Of a stretch of 64,000 bases of DNA, positions 24,058 to 35,300 are shown piece by piece (the first letter of the stretch is position 1; every line of letters begins with the position of its first letter). The position numbers and the translations under genes are program-made. Source of the stretch: Lutjanus erythropterus (Eukaryota; Chordata; Actinopteri; Lutjaniformes; Lutjanidae); NCBI GenBank assembly GCA_020091685.1, contig CM034613.1, positions 2,952,845 to 3,016,844 of the forward strand, read 5' to 3'. The notes below the pieces were generated by a model, which was not told the origin of the DNA, searched no databases, and saw nothing but the letters and a program-made list of their open reading frames with translations.

Positions 24058-24695
24058 TTGATTCTTGTTTCTGGAAAGACAATTTGCGCATTAAAGGCAC
24101 TCCTCAGATTATTGCTTCCGTGGATGCTTCTCACTGTCATCACACCTAAAACCACGACCTTAGCTGCCAGTAGTCCCTTTTAGGACGTCGATTGGCTGCA
24201 CTTCTTTTGGTGTGGACACAAACGGATATTTTAAGCCTGGCAAGATGGATTCTCACATGATCTAGTGATTTAGTGATCTTGCGAATCCAGCTGTCTTGCA
24301 AGGTAATCCAGCTCCACCCTCTCGTCCAAATATGGTCATCTGGCGCAAAAAAACTCCCCCCAAAATGCTGACAGGAGGCCATAATGCCTAACTTGAAGGT
24401 ACAAAAACAGTACTCCACAAACCAGTGGGTGGTGTCACGGTGGCTACATCCACTTCTATGAAACAGTCTAAAGTTCTGACCAGTAACAGTCCAAAAAACA
24501 GTCAGTTTACTTTGAAATTAAACAGAAAAGCAGCAAATCTTCACATTTGAGAAAATGTAACCAGAGAATGTTTTGTTTTTTTGATTGATAAACAACTACA
24601 ATGATTAATAGATTACTATAACTGCTGCTGATGAATTTTCTTTTGATTGATTAATTGGCCTATTGTCTCACAACTAAACAATAATCTAAAATTAT

Positions 24696-25032
24696 GAGAG
24701 CTACACCAATCAATCAATTATTAAATTAATTGCCAGTAATTTTGATAACTGATTAATCATTTATGAGCCATTTTTTAAGGAAAAAGGTAAAAATTCTCTG
24801 ATTTCAGCTTCTTTAATGCGAGTATTTTCTGGTTTCTTTACTCCTCTCTGACAGTAGACTGAATATTTTGTGAGTTGTGGACACAACAAGACATTTGAGG
24901 ACGTCATCTTGGGTTATGGGAAACAATGATCAACATCTTCTGACATTTTATAAACGAAACAACTAATTGATTAATGGATAAAATGATCAACAGATTGATC
25001 AACTTTGAAAATAACTGGTAGTTGTAGTCCTA
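24696..25032. mobile_element. hAT-like MITE, TAGAGCTGCA family, copy 4
   Basis: Starts GAGAGCTACACCAATCAATC and ends GGTAGTTGTAGTCCTA. The flanking 8-mers AAAATTAT and AAAATGAT match 7 of 8. The interior marker GAGTTGTGGACACAACAAGA is present. Confidence 0.78.
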
Positions 25033-25171
25033 AAAATGATCAAAAAGAAATAATAAAACTAGCACTAAACCAGTTTTATGAAAACCTGTCGAGACAGCTG
25101 TGTCAGATGTTATATGAATCAACTGGCTTCATTCTGCACTGCTATGATTTTGGCCTTCCAACATGGCCGTG

Positions 25172-25173
<2 letters not shown>

Positions 25174-25229
<56 letters not shown>

Positions 25230-25243
25230 TGTGTGTGTGTGTT
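25174..25243. repeat. (TG)n microsatellite
   Basis: About 70 bp of TG with one CGCG interruption near 25226. Open frames across it in both strands are repeat artefacts. Confidence 0.95.
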
Positions 25244-26214
25244 GTGGCACCTGAAAGGCCATCAGAAATCCCACGTGCCTGTGCGGCATGTGCGGTTTGC
25301 AGCGGCGAGGGTGACACAGTAAAGCCTCAGCGGTGTCATTTCTAAAGCACTGTTGGCTCAACACTGTTCCTGCATTGTCCTCGCTTGTATTGCTAATGCA
25401 GAGCTAGCAGTACAGGCCAGCCATTATTGTTTTCCTCTAAGGTAAATATGCTGTAGAAACCACTGGAACACTTTGCTCTACAAACTTTTATTTTGTAGTT
25501 TTAGCTGACCATTGACAGGCTTTAAATTAGAAGAGCCCAGTTACTTCTAAATGACACCTCTCACTGTAACACATGACAAGTGTTGACTGATCACATTCAT
25601 TGAAAAATAAACTTCTACCAGCCACATTCTTGTCAAACTCTTCAAATGAATAACTTTTAAAGAATATTAAGCAAAGGTATGCTGAATATACATGCAGTGA
25701 TATTCTATGATTAACAGCCACATTGTCTACAAACATGAATAAATGAGCTCTGTGCAGAGTTTGCAGTCAGTTTGGAGTGTGGTTGTGTAGTAGCAGGCGC
25801 AGCTGACTTACCTGCTGATGTGTCCGTGGAGCTGAGTGTCAGTGGGAGCCGGTGCACAGCGTGCAGGAGCAGGGTGGCGGTGGACAGTACAGCAGAGCAG
25901 GCTGGCTTATCAGTTAGATAACAGCAAGGGTGCAGGGTTGGGTGTCTGTGTGTGTTTGGGGGTGGGGGTGGCGGGGGTGAGGCTGCATGAGGCTCGTATT
26001 CCCTGTGTTTATAGTAATGGTAAACCCATATATCGGTTTACAGATATTGATTAACAGAAAAACGTTGAAGGAAGAGGGACTTAGAAGTTCCCAGTTAGGA
26101 CTAGAAACTTTTCTGTGTGCTGTTTTTAGGCTCAGACAGTATCTGCTTTTCATACCCTCCTGACATTTCACTGGGGTTTACGGTATATGATGATATTAGT
26201 ATAAATAAGTAAAA

Positions 26215-26505
26215 ATATATTCATAGTTGATTAATTGGTTAGTTATTTTCTTGACTAATCGATTAGTTGTTTGGTTTATAAAATAGTGAAAAATGTTGAT
26301 CACTGTTTCCCAAAACCAAAAGTGACGTCCTCAAATGTCTTGTTTTGCCGACAACCCCAAAATATTCAGTTTACTGTCAGAGAAGAGTGAAGAAACAGGG
26401 AAATATTCACGTCTAAGAAGCTTAGAACTTTTTTCTTAAAAAAAAATTTACTCAAACCAATTAATCAATTATCAGAATGGTTGGCGATTAATTTAATAAT
26501 GGTCA
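26215..26505. mobile_element. hAT-like MITE, TAGAGCTGCA family, end-truncated
   Basis: Contains ATCGATTAGTTGTTTGGTTT, CAAATGTCTTGTTTTGCCGA and GGCGATTAATTTAATAATGG in family order, but both termini are missing. Confidence 0.65.
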
Positions 26506-27272
26506 GTCTTGCTAAGTTTAAACTTTTATTACCACAGCATAATAAATTCATAGGAAATAAACACACTTAATCCATCGATTGTTGCGAAAGGACCCGATGA
26601 GACTTGTTGCTGTGGAAACCAACACATCATTTGGCTGAACTTGCAGATGTATCATGTGTCCAATGAACTGCTTTTATAGTTGGAGGATTCATTCATTAAT
26701 GTCAAAATAAAGCTAAATGTGGCAATATTTTCATGAGTCTATATCAGGTCATATTTAATAAATTAGCAATTATTTATTTTCTATAATTCTTCTGTTGGCC
26801 AAGTTCCCTAATGTTATAAATTAATTTAATTTAATTTTCTTTTTTTATTTTCCATCAATGAAAAAAATCAGTTGCAACTACTATGTTATGTCTATGTTAA
26901 CTTTATTCACAGTGACGGCCCAAGCCAAGCTGATTTCTTAACTGGATGTATAGATTTTTTTTCACACTCAGTCCATTTTTGTTTCTTTCTCTAAACTTTG
27001 CAATTGTTCTGTTTATTAAATGAATAAGAGAATAGATAATACTCATCACAGTTTCCCAAAGCCCAAGATGAATAACCAAAATACCAGTACCAATACTAGT
27101 ACCTTTAAATAAGGTTGGGGGTAGTTTCCAGTTTTACTGGTTCGGCTGGGTGTGTGAGCTTAAACCAGTTTGATTTTAGGTTAACCAGCTGAACCGGCTT
27201 TTCTCACTGTGAAACGTTCAAATACATTGTTTAGAGCCAAAAAGTAAATCAGTGACCTGAATACTTATATAC

Positions 27273-27615
27273 TGGGGCTTCAACTAATGATTATTTTCGT
27301 TGTTGATTAATCTGTGAGTATTTTCTTGATTAATCGATTAGTTTCTTGGTCTATAAAATGTTGAAAAATGTTGATCATTATTTCCCAAACCCCAAAATGA
27401 TGTGCTCAAATGTCTTGATTTGCCTACAGTCCAAAGATACTCAGTTTAGGGGTAAAGAAAACAGAAAATATTACCATTTAAAAACCTGGAATCAGAGTAT
27501 TTTGACTTTTTTTTTCTCAAGAAAAAAAAAAGACTCAAACTGATTAATCAGTTGTCAAAATAGTTGGCAATTAATTTAATAATTTAGTCTTAATTAAATT
27601 ATTGTTGCAGCTCTT
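27273..27615. mobile_element. hAT-like MITE, TAGAGCTGCA family, copy 5
   Basis: Starts TGGGGCTTCAACTAATGATT and ends ATTGTTGCAGCTCTT. The whole family interior is present. The flanks TTATATAC and GTGAAAAC no longer match convincingly. Confidence 0.7.
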
Positions 27616-28179
27616 GTGAAAACATTTGGACACACTTTTCATTCAGTGTTTTTCCTTTATTCGTATTTTTCTGCATTGTAGTTTAATAGGGGAAACATCA
27701 AAATTATGAAACATGAAATGGAATTAATTAGAATTAATTCATTATTTGGCCTGTAAGTCTGCTACTTTTTAAGTCTCATGCTTGTGCACTCAGATACACA
27801 CAGGCAGATCATTTACACAGTTATCTGAAGTTGCGAGGGTTTGCTGAATTTGATGTAGCATGTTCTTAGAAGCCCTTCATATGAACAAAAGTAAGAGCTG
27901 TTTGCTGATGTGTTCCAGCACTAACTGAGCAAGCATCATGGGAAAGGTGGGCGGTCCCTGCAGCACTTGTAGCAGAGTGTGCATCACAGCTGAGTAGACA
28001 GTGGTGATAAAAAAAAGTTAATAAAATGAGTCCACTCTGAAATTTGCATTTCCATCACAGCTACTCACTTGAAGGTGTGTCGTTTACCTGAAGATGAGCA
28101 GCTAGCTCGAGTTGAGTGGCTGTGAAACGGCAAACAAATGCTTCACTTCTTACATATTTTTCACAACAAAAGTCCTGTG

Positions 28180-28340
28180 TTATGTTATTCAAAAGCTGTT
28201 TGACATGATAGAGAGATGCTTCATCCAATCACCTGACAAGTGTTTTTTGAAAGTGCCTGCCCTTTTCCAAATAGTTTCTAAGGACGACTTTCCAGATGGT
28301 TCTGTGTAACAAACCATCTGGTGTGTCAGGTTACTTGGCG
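28180..28340 (-). repeat. Dispersed repeat, inverted partner of 23573-23770
   Basis: Carries AGTGCCTGCCCTTTTCC, TTCCAGATGGTTCTGTGTAA and CAAACCATCTGGTGTGTCAG, the reverse complement order of the 23.6-kb copy. The two lie 4.4 kb apart within one intron. Confidence 0.65.
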
Positions 28341-29228
28341 ACAGTGGTGAGGAAAAACTTTTGACAGGCAGAAACCTTGAGCAGAAACAGACTCGGGGTC
28401 GACGGGGTTTTTTCAGTGAACAAAAGACGACAAAATTCTGAAGCATTAAATGCTGTCCAAAGACAAGCGTTGTTTAAGTAATCTAGCAGGTTTAACTAGT
28501 TTTTAGAGTGAGCTGTCTTTCCAAAAGAACCAAGGAGAAATTTAATTTGAATTTAAGTCTGATGAAATAAGTAAACCAGTGTGTTCATGCCCATTTTCAA
28601 TAACAGTTTTTGACACATTTAAGTACCAAAAAACTGTATGAATTTTATGTCCAGTCGTATTCACAACCTTCAACAGTCAAATCTTGTACAACAGCGGCTG
28701 TGGCGTTCAGGCATCAGACAGCTGGTGGTCAGCACCTGTACAGCATATTGTCGAGGCTAATGAGACAACCTGAGATGGGCCACTGGTCTGCTTAGCAACC
28801 TGTGAGTTAGCGAGTGAGCTGGTATAGTGATGACTTGTGAATAATTTAATGCAAAATTATGTCATGGCTGCAGGCCAATAATTTGATAACACATGGCGGG
28901 GATCGGCTTTCAAAGGGTCAGCCTCTGAATACCTCCAAGCAGTGCTTCTCCCTGGAATGTTTGCTCCATTAATGCTGCGAAGCAACAGGTGGCTGCGTCA
29001 CTTAGCTTTTGTTTCAAAGGCTCGCTCCTGCACCACTGATATGTGATATTCTTGAGTTAAAAAGAAGGCTAGCACAAAGCCCTCTTTCTGAAAATGTTTC
29101 CTTTCATAGTGCTGTCTGACCAAACTTTGAATTCTTGGAAGTGAAAGAGCACACATGTCAACACCAACAATGTTTGCTCTCATTATGTTGTGTTAACTTA
29201 TTGTAATGGGGTTTCCATCTGCTCTCAG

Positions 29229-29300
29229 GCATGACCCGCTGAAATGACGGAGAGTTTGAAGATACGATTTGATTTCCCCAGCCCCGTCATCCAAGCCCAG
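29229..29300 (+). CDS. focad: FOCAD exon 2 (start codon exon)
   Basis: Acceptor CTGCTCTCAG ends at 29228; donor GTGAGC at 29301. The ATG at 29244 gives MTESLKIRFDFPSPVIQAQ (residues 1-19), matching human MSDDIRKRFEFPNSLIQSQ. Ends in phase 0. An earlier ATG at 29231 opens only a 3-codon uORF. Confidence 0.93.
29231..29242 (+). promoter_or_regulatory. Minimal uORF abutting the FOCAD start
   Basis: ATG ACC CGC TGA lies in the same exon, 2 nt after the acceptor, and its stop is separated from the FOCAD ATG (29244) by one A. Such a stop-start arrangement can reduce translation or allow reinitiation. The main ATG has G at -3. Role inferred. Confidence 0.6.
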
Positions 29301-32300
29301 GTGAGCTGCTGACTCATTTCTGCGGTCCTCTGTAAGCTTTTTGCACATTCCCATTTTCGTCCTTTAACAAATAGCAAATATATAATCTATCTGTCAAAAG
29401 TAGATCTGTGGTCCTTTACTTCCTCACACTCTATCCCCCATTTCCTGTCTATCTAATGCTGTCCTGGCAATAGAGCCTAAAAAAGCCCCCCAAAACATCT
29501 GGAAAAAAAAAAGTCCATGATACGATATTTATCAAAAATTAAAAAAAACAAAGAAAAAACATTTATCGAAAAATAAATCTAATGTGTTCAACATTTTTTG
29601 TTCCTTTAAAGTGTATTTTTACTTTTAACTTTAGGTGCTTCTGCTTTCCTTCTTTGATAAACTCAAATAAAAGTAGCCAGCCATGACATAAGTTTGTGCA
29701 AAAATTGCCATAAATCATCTTTGAATTCTGTATGTACAATTGTAAAATGAAAATAATGCAGCATTCAGTAGCAGTCCTTTTATAAAATAGAGTAAAGATA
29801 ATAAAATAATTAACCATGGAAGATTATGGTAAATGTTATTACAGTTCAGTATGGTATCAAGGCACTTTTTAATCACAGTATTCAGTATATTAATAAGCAG
29901 AGCCTAACTGATAAATCAGTCAAACAATATCATCAGCCCAATAATGGCCTCTGACAGCTATCAGCCTATATTGTAGTTTGTTTTTTATTTATTTATAATT
30001 ATTAAAAAGTTCCATTAGTCATCATATGTTTGTCACAAGTGTCTGATAATCACATTTGGGGGATCATTGCAAAAATGTGTTTATCTATGTATTCTGTATA
30101 TTTCTGAATATGCTGTATAAAGAATATTGGCTGATATATTGATATCAGATTGTTTTTTTTACTCCCTAATATCCGTATCAGCATCAGCCCCAAAAATCCA
30201 ATATCATCAGGCCCTGTTATTAAATCCTTAGCCCTTTCTCAATACCGAGTACGCCAAGTTTGGCCTTATGTACTTGGCAGTTCGGACTTATCAAGTTCGA
30301 CTTGGGAGTACAGTCTCTCGAGGACGGGAGGACGCAGGACGGTCATTCTGCAATTGGAACGTGTAGTGTACTTCATGACGTCACTCTGCCATTGTTGCTA
30401 TGAAATGCATTCTGGGATACGTGGCTGCCCCAAGTCCACACAAGTCACCACCTGATGCATCCGCGATAAAACGGGCGGGGCAAGAACACATCCAGGTATT
30501 TGACTGTACTTGGTGAGATGCGGACTTTTGAATTGGAACAGTACTTGGACTGAGACTGATGATGTTTCTCAAGTACACAAGAACACAAGTTCAGAGAAGA
30601 ACGCAAACTGAGAAAGGGCCCTTATCTTTGAGTCTTAGTCGAAGAAGTTTGGAGGACTTAATTTTGGTTTATAGTAGCATAAGTACTGGAAGCAGAGGTA
30701 AACAGCTAGTTTGGCTCCGTCCAATGTTCAAAAATACACCTACCAACACCTCTAAAGCTCGCTAATGAACACCTTGTATCTCGTTTTCTGTATATAAACA
30801 GATTTGATGTCAAACAACAGTTTTTGGTGTTTGTAGGAGCTGGATCTGCTTTTTGCTAGATCTCTTTCTTGATGAACAACAGTGTCCATGTATCCATCAG
30901 CCCTGCACTTTTGTGCAGCATCTCCGGCTAGAGCACAAGTAATCAGAAATGGTTGTTAGGAAGGCTGCATAAATAATCAAAATAGAATCAAGCAATATGG
31001 CTAAGTGCAATATCCAAATCACAGAAGAGGCAATTTTCTGCTTCAGGAAAAATGCTGCAGAGATGCTCTGGCCTTTTCCTGATGTAAGAAAACATGATTG
31101 TTACAGGCTGCAACAGATGTCAGATGTCACATCATCATGATTTTAACATTTATTTTCAGTGAAAATGAAAATGTTGATGCAAAAATCATCATTCCAACTC
31201 AATGTGAATCATATTACAGTTGCAATATCTGTCAGACTAATTGCAACATGATTTTATTTTACATTTTAAACAATTTAAAACACGTATTTCATGAAATAGT
31301 AAAAATTATCGTGATGAAAAACAAACTCAAAGGTTCAACCATACTGCCTATGATTTTATCACTTGACACCCAAAATTTTCTGGTTTGCTAGCAATCGGTA
31401 GTTCCCAACCTTTTTCCTTGGAAAAAGAAAAAGGGTCTCTCTTTTTCAATTTTTTTTATAGTATCAGCTTATTGTTTTTTCATTCAACAATCTAGATATA
31501 CACACACTCATCCTTACCAAAAGAGCAATAAATATTCATTATCACAGAGCTGGAGGCGTCACAGTATATAGAGTATAAATTCTGATTTTAGTTAACATGT
31601 CCAAATTGAATTTTAGGGACCTCAGAGCAGACAAAGTCTTGGGGATCCTCTGTGATTTCTGGCACCTCCTCTGAGGGGGTCCTGAACCCCAGGTTGGACT
31701 TAAATAGCCAAACAAACCAATAGTACATTGTTTTTTGTTTCAGACGGTGAGAAATCTTGTTGCTGCTGTGCTAAAGGAGAAAGGAACAAATGGGCAAATC
31801 ACACAGTCCTCCACACAGGTGAGTTAGTCATTTAAATAATGTGTTTTGTGGCCTAAACTCTCAATGAAACTTTGCTTAACTTAACCTAAGGATTAAGTAA
31901 AGGTTATTTCCAAAGAAAATTAAATTTAAATAATCTATTTCATTAGGCCTTTAAAACGGCAGTGAAATGGTTGGTGAACGCTCAAATTGCACAGCCACTC
32001 AATAGACTGCCTTTTGTTTGTTTGTTTGTTTGTTGTTTTTTGGCTCGTGAGTGAAGCAAATCTGCTTGCCACATACGTATTTTACCAGCATATGCCTGGT
32101 AAAATGCTGCCAATATATAATTTAAACAAATAAGATCCAGAACTTGAGATAAAAACAAGATAACCAGGCTTTATCAGGACATACAATTTGGTGTCATCAA
32201 CATAGAAATCTCCCCAGGGTGAGCATATAAAGGATAAACAAGAGGGGGCCCAAAATATATCCTTGGGGGACCCCACAAATATATAGAAGCACAAGAGGGG

Positions 32301-35300
32301 GAGGCATCACCAAGCATTACAGAGAAGGACCTATTTTTGTCCCTTCTTTGTCTCAGCTGAATACCTCCACTTACGTAAGAGTTATTTTCATTCTTGTGTG
32401 TTGTTTCTGTTTACCAGGGTCCAGCGTTGGAGGCTCTGTGGCAGCAGTGCAGCAGTGACTGCGCTCTGGTGCGTTCAGCCTGCTGCGACGCCGTGGTGCT
32501 GCTGGTGGATCAAGGCCACGCAGACCTGCAATACGTCCTCAACAGTGTCCTCAACCTGCTGCCCTCTGCCAGGTAACACTCACACACAGTCTCAGTGACA
32601 GCACCATGACTATAAACTCATTGTGGTGGGTCCGTCAATAGAACCCCATGGGTTTGAAGGGAGAGCTACAAAAGTTAAAGTAGAACTGATTCATCTTGCA
32701 GATGTTGTGACTGTGAACGTTCTTGAATCCAACTTTATGTTTATGTTTTGATGTAACACTTTTGCATTTTTTTGGGCCATTCCTGTATGCAAAAATAACT
32801 TTTTGAACACCTTATAATTGACCTCTCCCAAGTCCTGTCCTTGTGCTCCAGTAACAGTGGACTAAGCTTGGTACATGGTACAGTTTTTTTTTTCCAGTAG
32901 AGTGAAGTCATGACCTGCTCTACTCTGACTCTGATTTGCTAGTACTCATTTCCTTCACTGAGTCTTCACTGAGTCATTTGGGTTGGGTAGGTTTAGGTAT
33001 GAGGAGTGGGATTAAGTTAGAGTAAGGGTAAGAACATCACGGGAAGAACATCACGGTTAACCAATCAGAGGCAGAGTGGGTCACGCCTTCACCATCCTGG
33101 GAAAAAATATTTCCAGCAGAACCTTGGTCGGCTCTTACCTCTTTCCTGCAGTTATATTTGCTATGTGCTAGGCTCCTCTAAAGACCTGTTAAAGCTACAT
33201 ATATGTACAGTCACATCTTAAGTTAGCAAAGTGCTAGCTAGAAATAAGATTGTACTCACCAGTTTAATGCTGCTGAGTTGTGGGAGCATGGATCACTAAA
33301 GATGAGTGACGTCTACATGATAACATTGTGTTTCTTAATAACATAAGAAATAGAGATCAGAAAACTAGAGCCAGTTTGAAATAAATCAGAATTCAAATAT
33401 GCCCTTACTTTCATGACTAAAATTCATATGGACTTGGAGATTAGGACTGAGGCAAAATCAAACAAATTCAGTCAAAACCAACACACAGTATGTACTGTAG
33501 GTAACACAGCACCTCTGTGCAGAAGGATAACTAAGCTTTTAGTAATTGTACACTGCCACATTGTCCTCGTCCCCTCTTCTGACTTGGATCCATTAATTCT
33601 TCTCATGTCCCGACCATCAGAGCAGGAGAATCAAGTCTAACTGCAAAGTGACCTTTTCTATTCAAAATAATGTGACTCATCTTATGTGGAAAATGTTGAG
33701 GCAGCATTTGAAATGACCTTTTTGCCAATGGTTGTTGGGACAAAAATAGCTGGCAATATTTTTATTTGAACAAAAGATCAATTGACTGTGTGTATGTATA
33801 TGTGAAAGGAGCCGCTTGCAGTGACGAACCCACAGAGAAATATCAACTCAGCAGTTCGCTTCAGCTTTTGTGTGTGTTTTTAAAACATATTTTAGCTTTT
33901 AGTTTTGTTTTTACAGCCCCCAAATTTTACTGTTCACTTTATTCTCACAGCTCTCATCAACCTGGCTTCCAACAGGAGCAGCAGCTGTTTCTGTGAAAGG
34001 CTCCAACAAACCCACTATAGACTACCTGCTCAGAACAAAACAACAGACACAGTAGGAGACTGCCCAGCACAGGTGTGGGTTTGAGTAACATTATTTGGAC
34101 TCAAGTCATAAACTTGGTGACTTTAAACTTGAATTGACAAAACCAAAAAAGACTTGCAACTTGACTTAGACTTTAACACCAGTGACTCGTGACTTCACTT
34201 GGACTTACTGATACCTTCCCAAAGCCTAAATATTAAAAAGTGTATCATTTAAAAAGTGTGTATCTGCCAGTCAATTCATTACCCTTCACCTCCTGAATCA
34301 ACTAGCATTACTATTCACTCTCAGAAAGTCCACACTTAATTCCCCAGATCCACTTTGTTTGAACCAATTCGACAGCTTCCAATCAAATTGCAAGAGAGAA
34401 CCATGAAGAACCAACATTCTTACTGAGCTTCTGTTGGAAAAAAATATACCAAAGATAATTTCATTTATGTACAAGAACTTCAAGATAGTCAACAAAAATT
34501 TAGCAGCAGTATGCAAAACGTGCAGATTGAAAATTACAGACACAATAACTTCCGATTTTGTCCTCTTTAAATTTAGGTGGCACAAAGAAAAGCAGGTTGA
34601 GGCTAATATTAACATAGTTAGCAAACTAATGTTAAGCTAACTTTACCTTTATCAATTAAGTAACTCTGTAAAGCAATGAGGCTGAAAAAAGTTACATTAT
34701 GACTAGCTTAGGACTTGAGACCTGAGTGCGAAGACTTAAGACTTACTTGTGACTTGCAAAACTACGACTTGTCCCCACCTGTGCTAGCTGGTAAATATAC
34801 TGGAACATTTAGCAAAAGACAGAGTTAAATTTTTTCCTCAGGAGTAGGCGGAGACCAAACCCGAGCTAAAAGAGTGTGAGTACTGGACTTGTATTCTTCA
34901 GATGGACACAAACATGACAAATGAATGCTAACGTTACTCTGTGTTCATAAAAGAGCCATGGTTTGCTAGCCAGTTTGCCACGACACCTTTATAGGGTGAT
35001 AATGTGCCAGATCTTGTTTTACAGGTTATTGTGCTGCCCCCAAGTGGCCAAAAAATCAATCAATGGTGTCTTAAAGAAAAAATATGCATATACTTTAACA
35101 GCAGCATACCACAACTAGGATTAGGTATTATTTGAAATCGTTTGATGCCACACAATGTTCAGTACCAACACCTAAAAGAAACTTTCTCAATACTTACAGA
35201 AGTATAAAAACTGAGCAAAATAATTCTTGACCAAAAGAAAAGATTAACCAAATGTAAGTCTGAGCTCACAGACCTTTCAGGCATGTCTCATGGACATCTT

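Larger units (their letters stand above)
22075..29228 (+). other. FOCAD intron 1 (inferred)
   Basis: About 7.2 kb if exon 1 ends at 22074. It holds a SINE, several hAT-like copies, an inverted pair of another repeat (23573-23770 and 28180-28340) and a long (TG)n tract, listed separately. 24085-24480 looks like another dispersed repeat (ACTCCACAAACCAGTGGGTG motif). 28790-29000 is unique-looking. No gene seen. Confidence 0.55.
29301..31743 (+). other. FOCAD intron 2
   Basis: About 2.4 kb, almost filled by three repeat elements listed separately (29898-30216, 30231-30619, 31396-31710) and a partial copy near 30975-31270. No gene seen. Confidence 0.85.

Noticed and set aside
25119-25364. Open frames with long His-Thr or Val-Cys runs on both strands
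   Set aside because: They are translations of the (TG)n microsatellite. The same applies at 58352 and 62206.
29231-29242. FOCAD start at the first ATG (29231)
   Set aside because: It hits a stop after three codons. The ATG at 29244 aligns with the human N-terminus.
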